From Monarcha castaneiventris obscurior (taxonomy: Eukaryota; Chordata; Aves; Passeriformes; Monarchidae), in contig JAMPIT010000484.1 in assembly GCA_026261815.1 (NCBI GenBank), positions 7,972,501-8,036,500 on the forward strand: 64,000 nt of DNA, given 5' to 3'. Below the pieces are notes generated by a model. The model worked only from the letters and a program-made list of their open reading frames with translations, was not told the DNA's origin and made no database searches. This document shows, piece after piece, positions 50,670 to 62,900 of the stretch (the stretch's first letter is position 1; each line of letters starts with the position of its first letter). A program made the position numbers and the translations under genes.

Positions 50670-51626
50670 CAAAATCTTGGGGGTTGAGTGTCCTAAAATC
50701 ATGCACTGAAGTACATATCTAATAGGATTCCTTTCTTACCCCTTATGGTATGGGTCAGGTTTTTAGCTGAAGTTGTTTCATTGACTGCAATGTTACTGTT
50801 TTCTATAAGTACAGACAAATTGTATGAGAAAGTTTGAAACATTGGGTCTATGGTGTGTGAATGCATCCCTGCTTACAGACTTCTCATTTGTCACCCCTCA
50901 GAAAGCTCCAGGTCTAACCTGAATATCAATACCCATGATATGTGGAACAGTGTATTAATTTTCTAAATAACTTTGAGTTGTAGGCAAAAAACCACTTACC
51001 TTCAGTTTTTCTGTTTCTAAAGCTTCTGAATTCCATGTAGACTGGGAAAAAGTTAATTTTTAATCACCAGAGTGTAGCATGCTTAGTTACATTCCCTTTA
51101 CAGGTAGCAGACACTGGCAGCTGCAAAGCAGTGATAATTTGCAGTGAGGCCGTTCCAGCTTGTGGTGCATGACCCTGGTGAGGTCAGGTCCTTTCAATTA
51201 GTGGGATGAGGGTGTGAAATCCCCTGCTATTATGTTCTTATTGCCAGGTTCTGCTGCTGATTTACAGGATATTATATAGGTTGGACATTAAAGTCTAATT
51301 CCTTCAATAAAAAATTAACAAAAACTTACTTTTCTAATTTATAAAACTATCTGGGTCTTTTTCTAACCAGTTTTCTCAACCTTGTGCGTGTCAAATTAAT
51401 GCTTTGAGAATATAAAAATCTCTAGATGTTTATTCTTTTGTGCTGGCTTTTTCAGTGAAATTTGCCTAATACTTTATGAAATTATTTTGCTCTCATGAAT
51501 GGTAAACAGGTAAGTCACCTTAGTTGAGTAAAAGTGCCATTTTTGATATTTACTGCTTACTGAAAAAAAATTCAAATAAATGTAGTGTTTATGAAAGCTT
51601 TAGAATCCCCAACCTGATCAGCAGGC
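50670..51626. other. Unique DNA, no feature seen
   Basis: AT-rich unique sequence. No repeat, RNA gene or exon was recognised. Confidence 0.5.
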
Positions 51627-51659
<33 letters not shown>

Positions 51660-51670
51660 TAAATAATAAT
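51627..51670. repeat. (TAA)10 microsatellite with degenerate tail
   Basis: Ten perfect TAA units at 51627-51656 are followed by AAATAAATAATAAT, an interrupted continuation. It is the only clean trinucleotide array of this length outside the LTR fragment at 29.4 kb. Confidence 0.95.
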
Positions 51671-53905
51671 ATGGCACCACAAAGGCAAGTTTTAGCCAAA
51701 ATGAGAATTTTCTAAATTGACAGAACTTAATAGAGTCTTTTCAAGAAAGAGGAAAGGCAGTGCTAGAAAAAAAGAAGCTGCGAATTATGAAAATCTAGAA
51801 ATTCTATTTTATCCATAGGCATGATTTATATGATAGCATTTAGTTTAGTTTCTTTCTCAGTTCTTCAAATTCAGATATCTTTTGGCAATAACAAATGGGA
51901 ATACTAAGTCTGAAATCACTGATCTGGTTAGATAAATCAAAACAAGAGACAGATATTGTAGAATTATGCTGCATGTACATGTAATGCTATTTTTTGTCTT
52001 GTTCATGGTTCAGTTTTCAATTAAATACCTATTAAAAAAGGTAGTTAAACTGCACAGAAACAAATATCAGGGGTCATGTCTTTAATGGTTGTTTTCCCAC
52101 TTTAACATCTATAAATACAAATTTCATTTTCTTAGCAAAATACACAGGTTTTTTATTTTAAAGCTTTCCCACTCTTCACTTCAAGAATACGTCCCCATTT
52201 GTTTTGGTTTTATAAGAATGTTATAGTCCTAATTTTTAAATCAAAGAATCCTGTTTATTTTGAAACACCTTCCCCAAGTGCAGTTCTGATGTTCTGGCCC
52301 TTCTGTCATTATTGATGTTCAGGGCAGTGGGAATAGGGCAGCATTGCTGCTGCTCCTTGGCTCTTAAAATTCGTGTCATCTGCTTAAAAATCAGCTTTCA
52401 TGGTGCACAAGGAATGAGGGCATCTGTCTCAAAACTTTGTAACGTCATTTTTAGATCTTCTACATTTCAATATGTGCAGCTTTTAATATTCTCTTTTTTG
52501 GTCAAATGATGAGGAAACAGCTACACTGCAGTGTTATCACTGTCGATACCTTAGGAGTGTTTATACTCAATTAAAATATGCAAAATTGAGAATTAAATTT
52601 TCATTAAAAACTCATTTTATTTAGCTGATGTGAAGTTTGATAAAGGTTTTGAATCTCTGAATTCATATTAATGCACCAGCATCTATCCTGTGTTCCAGAT
52701 TTCTTTCTGATATTGCCTTCAAAATGAGTATCGTGTCTCCTTATATTTGCCTGCTTCCTGCTGGATATTTTCTGGTTTGCCAGAAGGTGTTTAATTACAA
52801 ACTAAGCCTATGCAAATATTTGATTCAATCTGACGAAGGTTATTTTGATTTTTGGATCTAATCCTTTGTGATGTTTTTACTTATATAGATTGTAATATGC
52901 CTATTTTAGTAATTTAAAAATGTTTAGATACTTTCCATTTGTATTTCAGGATCATCTGATAAATGTTTTGTGTGATGCAGTCCGCGTTCCTCACTGTTAC
53001 TGGTGTGGCTTTTCCCTTGCTCACACACGTTGCGTGCATGTGTTTGTATTTTTATACGTGTGACTATTTGCCTATGTACCTGACTTTCTCTCATCTGTCT
53101 TGGAAAGTAACTTGGGAACATGCAGTTATCAATATGTACAAAAAATTTTTTATTAGGTCAAGAGTCCTGACTGCTGCTTCTTTGTCAGAATCTGTTGATT
53201 TGTTGTAAAATGAAAAAGCAGATTTAATTAGGGGAGTTGGAAGGAGTATTACTTGAGAGGAAGAAGCATTCTGGTGAATGAGTGATGCTAACGCAGGTAT
53301 TTTCTGTACAACTTTTGACCTGCCTTGACACTTGGAGGATGCATTGTTGTTTGTGTATTGAGGGGAAGAACTGTAGGGTCATTATTTATCTGCAGCTGGT
53401 CAGGAGATTGCAGCCATTCATTTCCTAATGAATGTTTTATTATCTGGTTGTTTGTAAGTTTCACTGTTCCTATCTTCTCCCATCCTCTGTTTGAGGTGGA
53501 AGTGAGGAAAGTTCCCACTAACAGTCAAAGCGTAAGTCATGTCATGGCCCACTAGGGTTCCCAAGCCTCATTAAAGGCTTTAAGTTCCTCTCTTGATACA
53601 GTCTTGATACTTAGTCTGGAATTTAGTTATTTAAGAGTCTGACTTTTATCTTAAATCTCTATGAAATGAGATTTGTTGGAAAACATGCACAGCTTGAACT
53701 TCGGTTAAAATCCTGCATTTATGGAACGCATTCCCTTTCACAGTCACCCACAGAGCAAACATCTAGAAATGCTTTGCAGACAATTGATTTGCTTAATCCT
53801 TTTTCAAGTTATGTTTTGGATCTCAGTTTTTAAGAACTATTTTTGTAATGCAATTTTGGCGATAACTGCGTTATTGATACCTGCAGAAATACATATTCTG
53901 TTTCT
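51671..53905. other. Unique DNA, no feature seen
   Basis: No transposon or exon was recognised. Opposite-strand frames at 52924-53208 and 53288-53555 mirror each other and have no known motifs. The stretch ends at the LTR beginning near 53906. Confidence 0.5.
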
Positions 53906-54579
53906 TGTGTTATCGCAGACCTTTTGTTGCCGCGCTGCCGGGCCTGGCTCAGGCTTGGCCCGCGGCTGTGGGGTTTGTAGGCCGCGCAAGAGACCAGCGG
54001 CCGATGGGTGAAGGTAACTGGGGTTTGTGTGCCCCAGCCCCTCTGGCCTGAAAGCCATTCGCAGCAGGCCGTTCTTGGCTGGTGCAAGGCAGTCGCCAAG
54101 GCAAAGAGGAAAGAGGTGGACACTCTGTAGCTTCAGTCCAAGTTTTATTTTCTCTGCCCTGGTGGGGGGCAGGGAGTTATTAGCTTGAAGGGGAGCCGAT
54201 CAGAGTGATGGTTAATTGCCCTCGGGGGATCGGCTCTAAGGGGTTACAAACTGAGGGAGGTATAATAGAGCTAACCAGTTAGAAAGTGATGATACGTGAC
54301 AGGGAACCAATAGTGACATCTCAGGGGAGGAACTAATTTAAACTAACTAACAACAGTATAGCTGGAGGGAATTTCAAAGCACGCTAGCCTGTTCGAGCCT
54401 GTGATTATTGGAGGCTCTGTGACAGGGGAAGGAGACTCGGTGTGAGTGGCATTCAAGGGGTGTGAGCTTTCTATGCCGCAGAGTCTTCTTTTGATCCGCC
54501 CTCAGGGACAGAATCATGCCATGGGAAATCGATCCATTCAGAATCGCTCACCCCGACGATGGGCTGCATCATAGCAACA
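53906..54579 (-). mobile_element. Solo LTR, minus strand, intact polyadenylation signal
   Basis: The block is GC- and CpG-rich at its left (GCCGCGCTGCCGGGCCTGGC) and has the layout of an LTR read on the minus strand. That strand begins TGTTGCTATGATGCAGCC at 54579. It has an inverted CCAAT-type ATTGG near 54308-54312 and a CTATTATA TATA-like box near 54268-54261. AATAAA (TTTATT on the plus strand at 54144-54149) is followed by an R-U5 of about 240 bp. With borders at 53906 (TGTGTTATCG) and 54579 (AGCAACA), the flanking hexamers are GTTTCT and TTTTCT, five of six identical, a plausible 6-bp duplication typical of class II elements. An inner left border at 53925 would give better tips (TGTTGC/GCAACA) but no matching duplication. 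No internal retroviral genes are adjacent. Confidence 0.8.
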
Positions 54580-54977
54580 TTTTCTGACTGTAGTTAAATT
54601 CACTGTATGTTACATCCCTTCCACAGAAAGTCAGGTGCAAGTAGTTCCCATATTTGCTTTCGTCATAGGGATTATGGCATACAGGAGTGAATGAGTTCTA
54701 CCAGTAACTGACCAGTAACTCAGTAACCAGCACTGAATCACTTTCTTAAATAAAATCCTGACCTTTAAAATGTCTCATCAAATGTGATGTGTTTTGTGCA
54801 TGGAGTGCATGTCTCCCCTCCAAGTATGGCAGTTGGAATAGCAAACTGATAGATATTCTGGACAAGGTACAGATCATATTGATTTACTTAGTGTACAGTT
54901 GCTTTGAGCATTTTTGTAAAGGAGACTTGTGGTACTAATGAAGGTCTTATCTTTTGGAACATTTGCACTCTCTTAAA
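54580..54977. other. Unique spacer between two LTRs
   Basis: About 400 bp of AT-rich unique DNA. A short direct repeat of CAGTAACT/CAGTAACC occurs at 54703-54728. Nothing else was recognised. Confidence 0.5.
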
Positions 54978-55000
54978 TTTTTTTTTTTTTTTTTTTTTTT
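54978..55000. repeat. Poly(T) run of 23
   Basis: Twenty-three consecutive T, followed by a G-interrupted T-rich stretch up to about 55026, then a small inverted repeat GGATGGT / ACCATCC. On the minus strand this would be a poly(A) tail, but I could not recognise a retrocopy body to its right. Confidence 0.9.
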
Positions 55001-55408
55001 GTGGGTTTTTTGTTTGGTTTTTTTTTGGATGGTACTGTTGCACCATCCTACTGCACAATAAACTCTGAATTTGTTATAAAGCTATAGTGTTCTATTAAAA
55101 CTGTTGTGACTGTTCGCTTAAATCAAGTTTTGATAAAGCAGAAGATTAATTCAGTTTCTAAACCAAGTAAATCTCTACCAACCTGCCTCATTTTATCACT
55201 GAGAACTTGTGAGATTTAGTAGTGTCAGGAATCTTCCTCCGTTACTGGTACAGATCAGTGGAGCTGAAGCAACTTAATATTTATTGGAATGGGGATGAAG
55301 GGATAGACTTTTCTATGCTAAGCAACAGGGCTGGCGGCCGCCTATGGAACAATTGATTATAAGACTTTTTTTTCATTGCAGTGCTAATGAAGCACCAGGC
55401 TGCACTGG
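55001..55408. other. Unique spacer, no feature seen
   Basis: AT-rich sequence with an isolated GC-rich patch, GGGCTGGCGGCCGCCTATGG, at about 55329-55348. No family or exon was recognised. Confidence 0.45.
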
Positions 55409-55751
55409 TGTATACTTGTGGTGGCCGGTGAACATATATTGCATTAGGGTGACTGGAGGGGCTCCCCCCGAGGTGCATTGCTCTTTGGGATGACCTGTCC
55501 AGTCTGGGTCACTCCCCCAGAGCTCTTCCATTGTTCCCTGCTCCCTGGTCCTGCCTTTCCCCCCAGCCCCGGGAAAAATCCTGAGTTAACTGAGTTCGTA
55601 TTTGCCCCTACACCCTTCGACAGTGAACATGAATAAATCCTCCTGCTGGAATGCAAGCAATACCCTTCCTGACTCTTTGTCACTGACTGAATACTGAACC
55701 TGCCCAGGCACCTGTGGGGGCACGCGGGACCCCACGGAGCCAGGCATTACA
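55409..55751 (+). mobile_element. Probable LTR (plus strand), left border uncertain
   Basis: A GC-richer block carries AATAAA at 55632-55637 (CATGAATAAATCCTCCTG), followed by about 115 bp resembling U5 and ending in GAGCCAGGCATTACA. The upstream part, with AGAGCTCTTCCATTGTTCCC and TGCCTTTCCCCCCAGCCCCG, has the C-rich make-up of an avian U3. The left tip may be TGTATACTTG at 55409 or TGTGGTGGCC at 55417; the first pairs TGTA with the terminal TACA. Neither choice gives a matching target duplication, so the copy may be truncated or old. At 335-343 bp it is short for an LTR. The minus-strand frame of 79 codons at 55444-55683 lies inside it and is not a gene. Confidence 0.65.
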
Positions 55752-58700
55752 GTATTATATAGTATGCATGGACACCTCCCTCTTACTTGACTTACAGCCG
55801 TTCCATAATTTTTAGAAAAGGATCTCTAATTTCCTGTAATAAGAACTTTTAGCATTTTCTCTTTCTGTTTTCTATACCATTTGCAAGAAATCTGTTTCTC
55901 TTTTCTACATTGGCCTGATTTCTAGGAAGATTTTGTAAATGTTCCTAATCACCAGTTTGCACACAGAAATCAAAATTACTGATTGCTTTGGGCCAATTTA
56001 TAATATGTTTCATATAACTGTACTGAGTTTAGGAATTACAGCATCACAATATAGTTCTAATTAGAGGATGAACTGCTCTTTTTTTTTTTCATATTTTTCA
56101 TTACCACTCAACTCACTCCAAAGTGTCTGTTGGTGTGCTGCCTCATGAGCGTTTAATGATGACTTTCAGCTGTGAGTAGGTCAGAGATGCCTCATATCTT
56201 GGATGGAGTTATGAAATATCCCGAGTTTATTACCCTATTAAAATTCATTTTAAATGTCAAAGTTTCTAATTTGAACAGGGAAATTTAATTTAGGGGCATC
56301 TTCAAAGCAGCACACAATTTTCTCCTTGAGTATCGAGTGCAGTATCAGATAAAAAAAAAAGAACTTTGTAGCAAGCATATGATACTTAATTCTTCCTGTG
56401 TTTTAACTTCAGGTAGCTTGCAGCAATGGCTAGAAGAAATAATAGTTTTGTGGTCTTTTATGATCTGCTTTTTATGTTAAACGCCATTTGGAGAAAAGGC
56501 CTAACTTTAACCAAAGATACTGATGATTCTAAAAAAGCAAGCCCCAACATTCTTAGCAAAGCCCACTGCAATTTTTATTTTAGAAAATTCTATGCTTTGC
56601 TATCCTCTGAATGCCTCATTGTTTGCTTTGACCCAGTTTGTTCTCTGTTCTGTTCTGTGATGATAATTTAATTTTTCTCCCTTGCCAAACTGTGGCTTGT
56701 CTGTACCAGGCCTTGGCCTCTCTGCTGGTTGGGGTGTGTTGGGCCCTCTTTGGGTCCTCTTCTCACTGCAGTGAGTGTTTTCCTAGTCAGGAGCCTGCAG
56801 GTTCAATGAGCTGAATGTTTTACAGCAGGTATTGCGAGTCTAAAATTGTCCAGATGAGCATGAAGATTATCAGGTAATGATCAAAAGAAATGTTTTTCTG
56901 AGCCCTTTCAGTGTGGTTCTGTTTCTGAAGCGAACCCACAGTTGTTCTGTCAACTGCTTGTAAAACCTGAAGCTGAAGCTTTGATAAAGAGTCTCTTTTC
57001 TTGTTAATAAAGAAATGTCATTAATGATACCAGGTATCAGAGGTACTGGCTTGTTGCTCTCTGATTAATTCCTTGTGTGGAAGTATGAGATTAACAGTGG
57101 AGGACAAAAGACATGATAAATTTGCTTAGTGATAAGGACTTAGAGTAATCAGGAAGTAGCTTGCTGGTTTGTGAAGCTTAAGTGTTAAATTCCCTCCCCC
57201 CCAAAAAAAAATAGTTGTGGTGTTCATTTCAGTATCACTAGATCACTTTTGAGTTTTGAGGATGGCTCATGTGAAGCTCAGTGAGGCAAATAGCATGTGT
57301 AATGTATCTCTCAAATTCTCTCAAGAATACCCTTTGGTATCACAGAGTAATTTTAATTTCAAAAGAAAATTATAGCAGCATGGGAGAAAATAACTGTAAT
57401 TTTTTTTATAATTGTAAATAATTTTATTTGCAACAAACCTCTTAGTGTTTGATGCCTCCATCATAGTGGAGTGTAACACTCTCCAGAATCCCCCCATTAG
57501 TGTAACTTTCTCTCCAGGCTAATTTACACGTTTGCATGGTCACAGTCTGTACAAAGAAGTATTGTTTTCAGAGATGCTGGCCTGTGTCTTGAATTGATCA
57601 TTGCTGTACTTGGGCTGAGTAGCTATCCCTGAGGTCGTCTATTTTGAATGTTAGGAGTCAGTACTGTGTGCCAAAATCCTTATTAAAGCGGCCTTAAATT
57701 GCTTATATTAAAAAAAGAGAATGACATTAATGGCAATAAAAACTTAGATTTAATCATCACATTTTCGTGATTTGAACTTCAAAAGTTTTGATGACATCCT
57801 ACATTTATTTAGAATGTAAGTCACAGTTACCTAGTCAATTAGATATTAGCCTTCTCAGATGAATCTGTTCCTCTGAAAAACTTTTCAGAAAATACTTTTT
57901 TCTTGTGACCCCAGAGAAAAGGGACTCTTGGTTTTGTTCTACAACGTGAACAAGAGTGCAAACTATCTTAAATTCAGGTATTGATGTAAGAAGAGTTAAT
58001 ATTGGGAAATTGAATTACTTTCATGTGCTTTAAATGTAGGTTTCAGGACAGTTAATTTCAGAATGGCGTATCTCAGCAGATGTGTGGAATTTAAAATAGA
58101 TCTCATCTTCACTATGAGCCTTAATATACAATTATGTAAAAATTCCAGAAATGTCAAGTAGGGAAAAATTCTTAATGCAAATCAATAACAACTTGGCCAT
58201 GTTGCCAGATCAGTTGTATTCTGTGGTTTGTAATTTTTCAATGAATAGACAATAATGTTTTACATAAGCATTGTAATTTCTTTTTCTATTGATTCATCTT
58301 GATAGTTCTTTCCAGTTATTAGAATGACTATTATTTGTTTGACACTACCACCTAGAGAATGTGGCTCTTGTCATAAGCTGCAGTGCAGCTTCCTGCTCAC
58401 ACATAGAAGATACCTTGCCAGTAATACCAAAAGCAGGACAAAATATGATCTCACTTTTACACATGGTCTGCTTAACGTGAGTACTTACTTTGGCTTCTGG
58501 GCAGAATTGTACAATGTGTGCTGGAAACTTTGCTGCCACAACCACATTGTCACTGGTTCTTTCAGTGGTAAAATTGAAGCCATTTGGATTCTCTGTGTAT
58601 AAGCTGCAAAAACAGCTCTTGCTTTGAGCTGTAGGTAGTGTGTACAGTGCACCTCAATGGGGTGGCAGGTTCTGTCATCAGTACTCTGTTATTCAGAGCT

Positions 58701-59886
58701 AATAATAAAAGAATCTTCCAAGCTGTGTGTATTTCATCCTCCATTCAAAACAGCCCAGTTTCTTGGATAGTTAGAGCCTTAGTGGGAGGCTCATGTATTC
58801 AGGGCATCTTTTATTAAGGTACAGAAAAGAGTTGAGTGGAGAAATCAAGTTGCTGCAGAAGCCAGAGTCCCTGCGGTTGGAGCAGCTCATCCTTCCATCT
58901 TATGCTTCTCTCTGTTGTTTCTTTGCCACGGGATTTGGGAATCTCATCGCTACTCTCTTCATTCAGGCCAGAGGTCCCTCTTCTGCTGCTCTGATGAGTT
59001 GGTGGTAGTTTCCAGAGGGATGTAGTGATTGGGTTTGGGTGGTGGGGGTGGGGGTTGAGCATGGTGGTGTATTTTTCAGTGGCTCTTCACTGCCCTTTTG
59101 CGTTGCTGGGTTCTTTACTCAAGCGCACTCACACAGATTAAAGACAGACTGCAAAGAATGTTCTGGTCATTCTGACCACTCTTGTGATCCCCTGAATTTT
59201 ATTGACACAAATTATGGTATCTTTATATTGAAGGGCATGTAGAATGTGCTAACTCAAACAAGAGGTTCATTTGGTTTGCTCAGTTTGTGTATTTTTAACA
59301 TTGTTTTATACAGGTACTGTTGAGTGAGCACATATACTCTTAGGGGTGACACAAATTAATTCCAATCCCATCATGGAATCTCTCCATGGATTTATCGCAA
59401 ATTGCTGCAGCTGTGATTCCATGCTCTCATGAGAAGTGCGAGATTAAATGCTGTCACTACTGTACTGTTTTTAATTAATTTAACCTCCGAACTAATCATT
59501 ACCCAGTGTCAGTTTCTGTCTCTTTGGTCAGTAGATAAATTAGTTAATGGCAAATTAATTAGTTAATGCAGTTAATGTTTCAAAGCTCCATAAAAGGGAT
59601 AAGAATGACTTGTGCAGATTCTGTAAATGTTGCAGAAGTAGGGGTTCATGTCTTTAACAGGAAAAACAGAAGTTGCATTTTTGTATTAATTGCTTGACTA
59701 CTACTGTTGAATTGACTATGGAACATGCTCAGCTACAGCAAGAGTGGGAGCTGAAACACTGTAGTGCCAATTGCACTAGATCCTGAAGTGATGTTTTTGT
59801 AATAACTTGGAGAATAACAAAAGCAAACAGGAATAACTCTGACAGAGCTGCAAAGATTGAACTGTGCTGTGTGCTGGGGAACAGGC
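55752..59886. other. Unique interval with a run of AGTTAATG motifs
   Basis: No transposon or exon was recognised in these four kilobases. At 59542-59577 three copies of AGTTAATG occur within 36 bp next to TTAATTAGTTAA, an arrangement that could bind homeodomain or HNF1-like factors; this is an inference from the motif only. Frames at 58324-58602 are open on both strands and are probably chance. Confidence 0.45.
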
Positions 59887-59904
59887 TTTTTTTTTTTTTT
59901 TTTT
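59887..59904. repeat. Poly(T) run of 18
   Basis: Eighteen consecutive T after GAACAGGC, before GGAACAGC. There is no recognisable retrocopy next to it. Confidence 0.9.
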
Positions 59905-62900
59905 GGAACAGCAATTAAGGTATCTCAAAAATAAACATAATTTGAGTTTTTTGAAAGAGCCTGAAGTCCTTAACATTATCTCATTGCTGAGTTTGGTCTA
60001 TGCATTCTTACTGAACAATGTCTTTACGTGGTAAATAACAGGGAAACGAATTCAATAAACAGAGGATTGTTGCACTTTTACTGTTTCAATGTAGAATGCT
60101 TATGTGTTTGGGTTTCCTGGGAGATAAGCCTTACAAGGAAGGCTTAAATTGGCAGCAGAGCAGTGACCCTTGAAAAGCACTGTTACCTCAGTTGGTGATC
60201 TTTGCTTCATCCTCAAATCTGGCCCTCAGCTTTGCGAAAGTGAGAAGCTGGAGCTCATTGCAGTGTGTGACACTGAAAAAGAGGGGAGTGCTGGGGTACA
60301 GCCAGTTGCCACAATCCCATTTAGCAGTATCTGTGTTCTGAAGAAAGATATTTGTAACTCAGTACTGGTGGAACATAGGGGGTTAAGACAGAGCTGTGTC
60401 TGCCCAGGGGCTTGGGGAAAACACCAAGCACGGGTCAGATGGATGCAAACCCCTCTAGTTTTGGCAAGTTGAGTATACTTGAAACAAATGGCTTCTTGTC
60501 TCCTTCCAAACAGGTGGAGCCCTGGTCTCTCATATCAATCAGGTTGTTTCTGTCTTCTGTAGGGGCTGGCACCTAAGGGTTATTACACAGACAAGTTGGA
60601 TTTCTGGATCCTTCCAAAGAAGCAAAGATTGAGTCTGAGTGTCTCCACTGATAACAACAACTACTGAATTGGACTTGGGAAGTGTTTGCAATATTTTCCA
60701 CTAAATGAATCAGTGTAATAGTTGGAAAAATTGCATGTTGCTATACCAAAATTAATTTTAAATCTCATTAATTAGTTGAACTAGTCTGACAGTCAGATGT
60801 ACACTTTGCCCTCTGTATTGCCCTCTGTATGCCCTCTGTCAGTTGCCATATTAAGAACTTCAACACTTGAATTTGATTAAAAGTTGTTTTAAATTGGATT
60901 TACTGCCTTTAATACAGATACTGGCTCAATAGGGAGGATGCAATGCATGTTTTGCAAGTTTAATGAACCATTTCAAATGACACTTTGTTATTAGTTTCAA
61001 AAGTGGCATTGTATTTTGTCATGATTTTTTCTAAATCAAGTGTAAATGGGAAAAACAGTGGAAGTTGTCCTGAAGGTGCTCAGATAGAAGACAGCAAAAA
61101 CTGTTTAAACTATTAATACATAGCAAATGGAATTATTTAGTGAGTGGTTGAATTCTTGCCAGTTAAATGGGTGTCAGAACAGATAATGGTTAACATGATT
61201 GGAAAAGAGGTAATTTCTTCATAATACAATGGCTCATATGAAACAATTGCATATACAAAAGTTAGTAACAGCTTTGGAAAATGTCTCCTGTTATGCAGCA
61301 TTTGATTGAACAGGTTTAGTGTTTGTCACTGTTTAGAGATCCAGACTTGATCTTATTCTAATTTTTAGGAAAGACTTTCTAGCTTCAGGAGAGCAGAAGC
61401 TGGGTGAAGTCTTCTCTCAATACATTATTTGTGTGAGTGTTTTGCATGTTCTAGGAGAGTTTAATGAAGATTTGTGCCCTGTATGGTGTATATGAGGCTA
61501 ATTCTACTGTAGTTTGTGTTTAATATTTCATGGCATGCTCTTTGTGTCTCAGGTCAGTATGTATAATTCGAAGGCTAATATGCTTGCTCAGTGCTTACAG
61601 GAATCTACTCTGAAACTTGAATTGTTTTTTTTTTTAAACTGGTTCCCCCCATCCCCCCATGTTACCTGCTCTTTAAGAAATACTCCTGTGATGACTCAGG
61701 GGTACTTTGAATTTTATTGGTGTTTCTTGTGTTTCATGCTTAATCTTTTCAAATGCAATTATCCATGTGATGTATTACAAGCTTCTGGGGAGAACAGAAC
61801 ATTATAGTTTCTACAGGAGTAGCTTGTAAGAAAATGACTAAGTAGACCTGTTTATAGACTTAATGCACTGGGATTCAACTCTAAAAAGAATATAAGAACA
61901 ATGGGCCCTGGTTTATTCTCTGGAAGCCGGCAGCTTTGATGTATGCATTTGTAGATGTCTATGGAATACAGATAATCGGTATTTGAGGTGTGCAAATTAA
62001 TGATCTACTTGACCAGTCATAATTACAGCACTGTAAGGGCAGAATGACACTGAGAAGTAATAAACTGTTCTTTAATCTCTAACACTGTAAATTATAATCT
62101 GTTTGTGGTTCAGAGAAAATGTTTTGGTGGCTGCAGTATCCCATTCATGTGGCTAGTGGGGGGAGTTTCTTACCTTACAGATTTTACTTTGAACTAGTAA
62201 GGTATTGCTCAGGAATTTCCTCAAAGAGGAAAAGCCACTAAAAATGTGCTTTATTTCTTGATTAAAGGTTCATCTGTTGCTGAGGTTTGACTGTTACTGA
62301 CTTCCTTTTTTTAGTATTGAAAGACAGTGGAGGTTTATTTTAGGATGTTTTAGCTGCCTGCATTTTATTGAGCTACTGCATCTTACTTAGCATTTTGAAA
62401 TTTAACTTATCTGTCTTTTGGTTTGTGGAAAGTATCTCCACTTGATTATTTTGTCAGTTTTACCCAATTATTAGTCAGGGGTTTTAGGTGCAGGATCTTT
62501 ACTGTGTTTTCTAACACTGATTTTCTATTTAGTTTTTATATACCCCCTCTAAATTTTTATTAATTATACTGAATAGAAATACCAGTGTTTCTCGTACTTA
62601 GGCTCTCTATTATATCAGCAGAAAGCATAAAATATCAGATTAGATGTTCAGAAGAAGGAAGAACAGGCTGAAGTCCTACACTGCACACTGTGCTGGAAAA
62701 TGTACTCTGAATGCAATGTGTGGGAAAGGTCCTGGTAAATCCCAAGGAGAAGGCTGGCACTGCTGGGGCTTGTTCCCAGGAACAGGTGCTCTGGCTGTCA
62801 GTGCACATACAGAAATGTTGTACTGAGCACGCTCTAAATTCACTGCTTGTACCAGTTGTTTCTCTTGCTTTGAGCTGAGATCCAGCCTTATGAAACTGTT

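Noticed and set aside
53837..54123. Minus-strand frames of 73 and 97 codons
   Set aside because: They cover the R-U5 part of the minus-strand LTR and end in unrelated flank; no protein motif.
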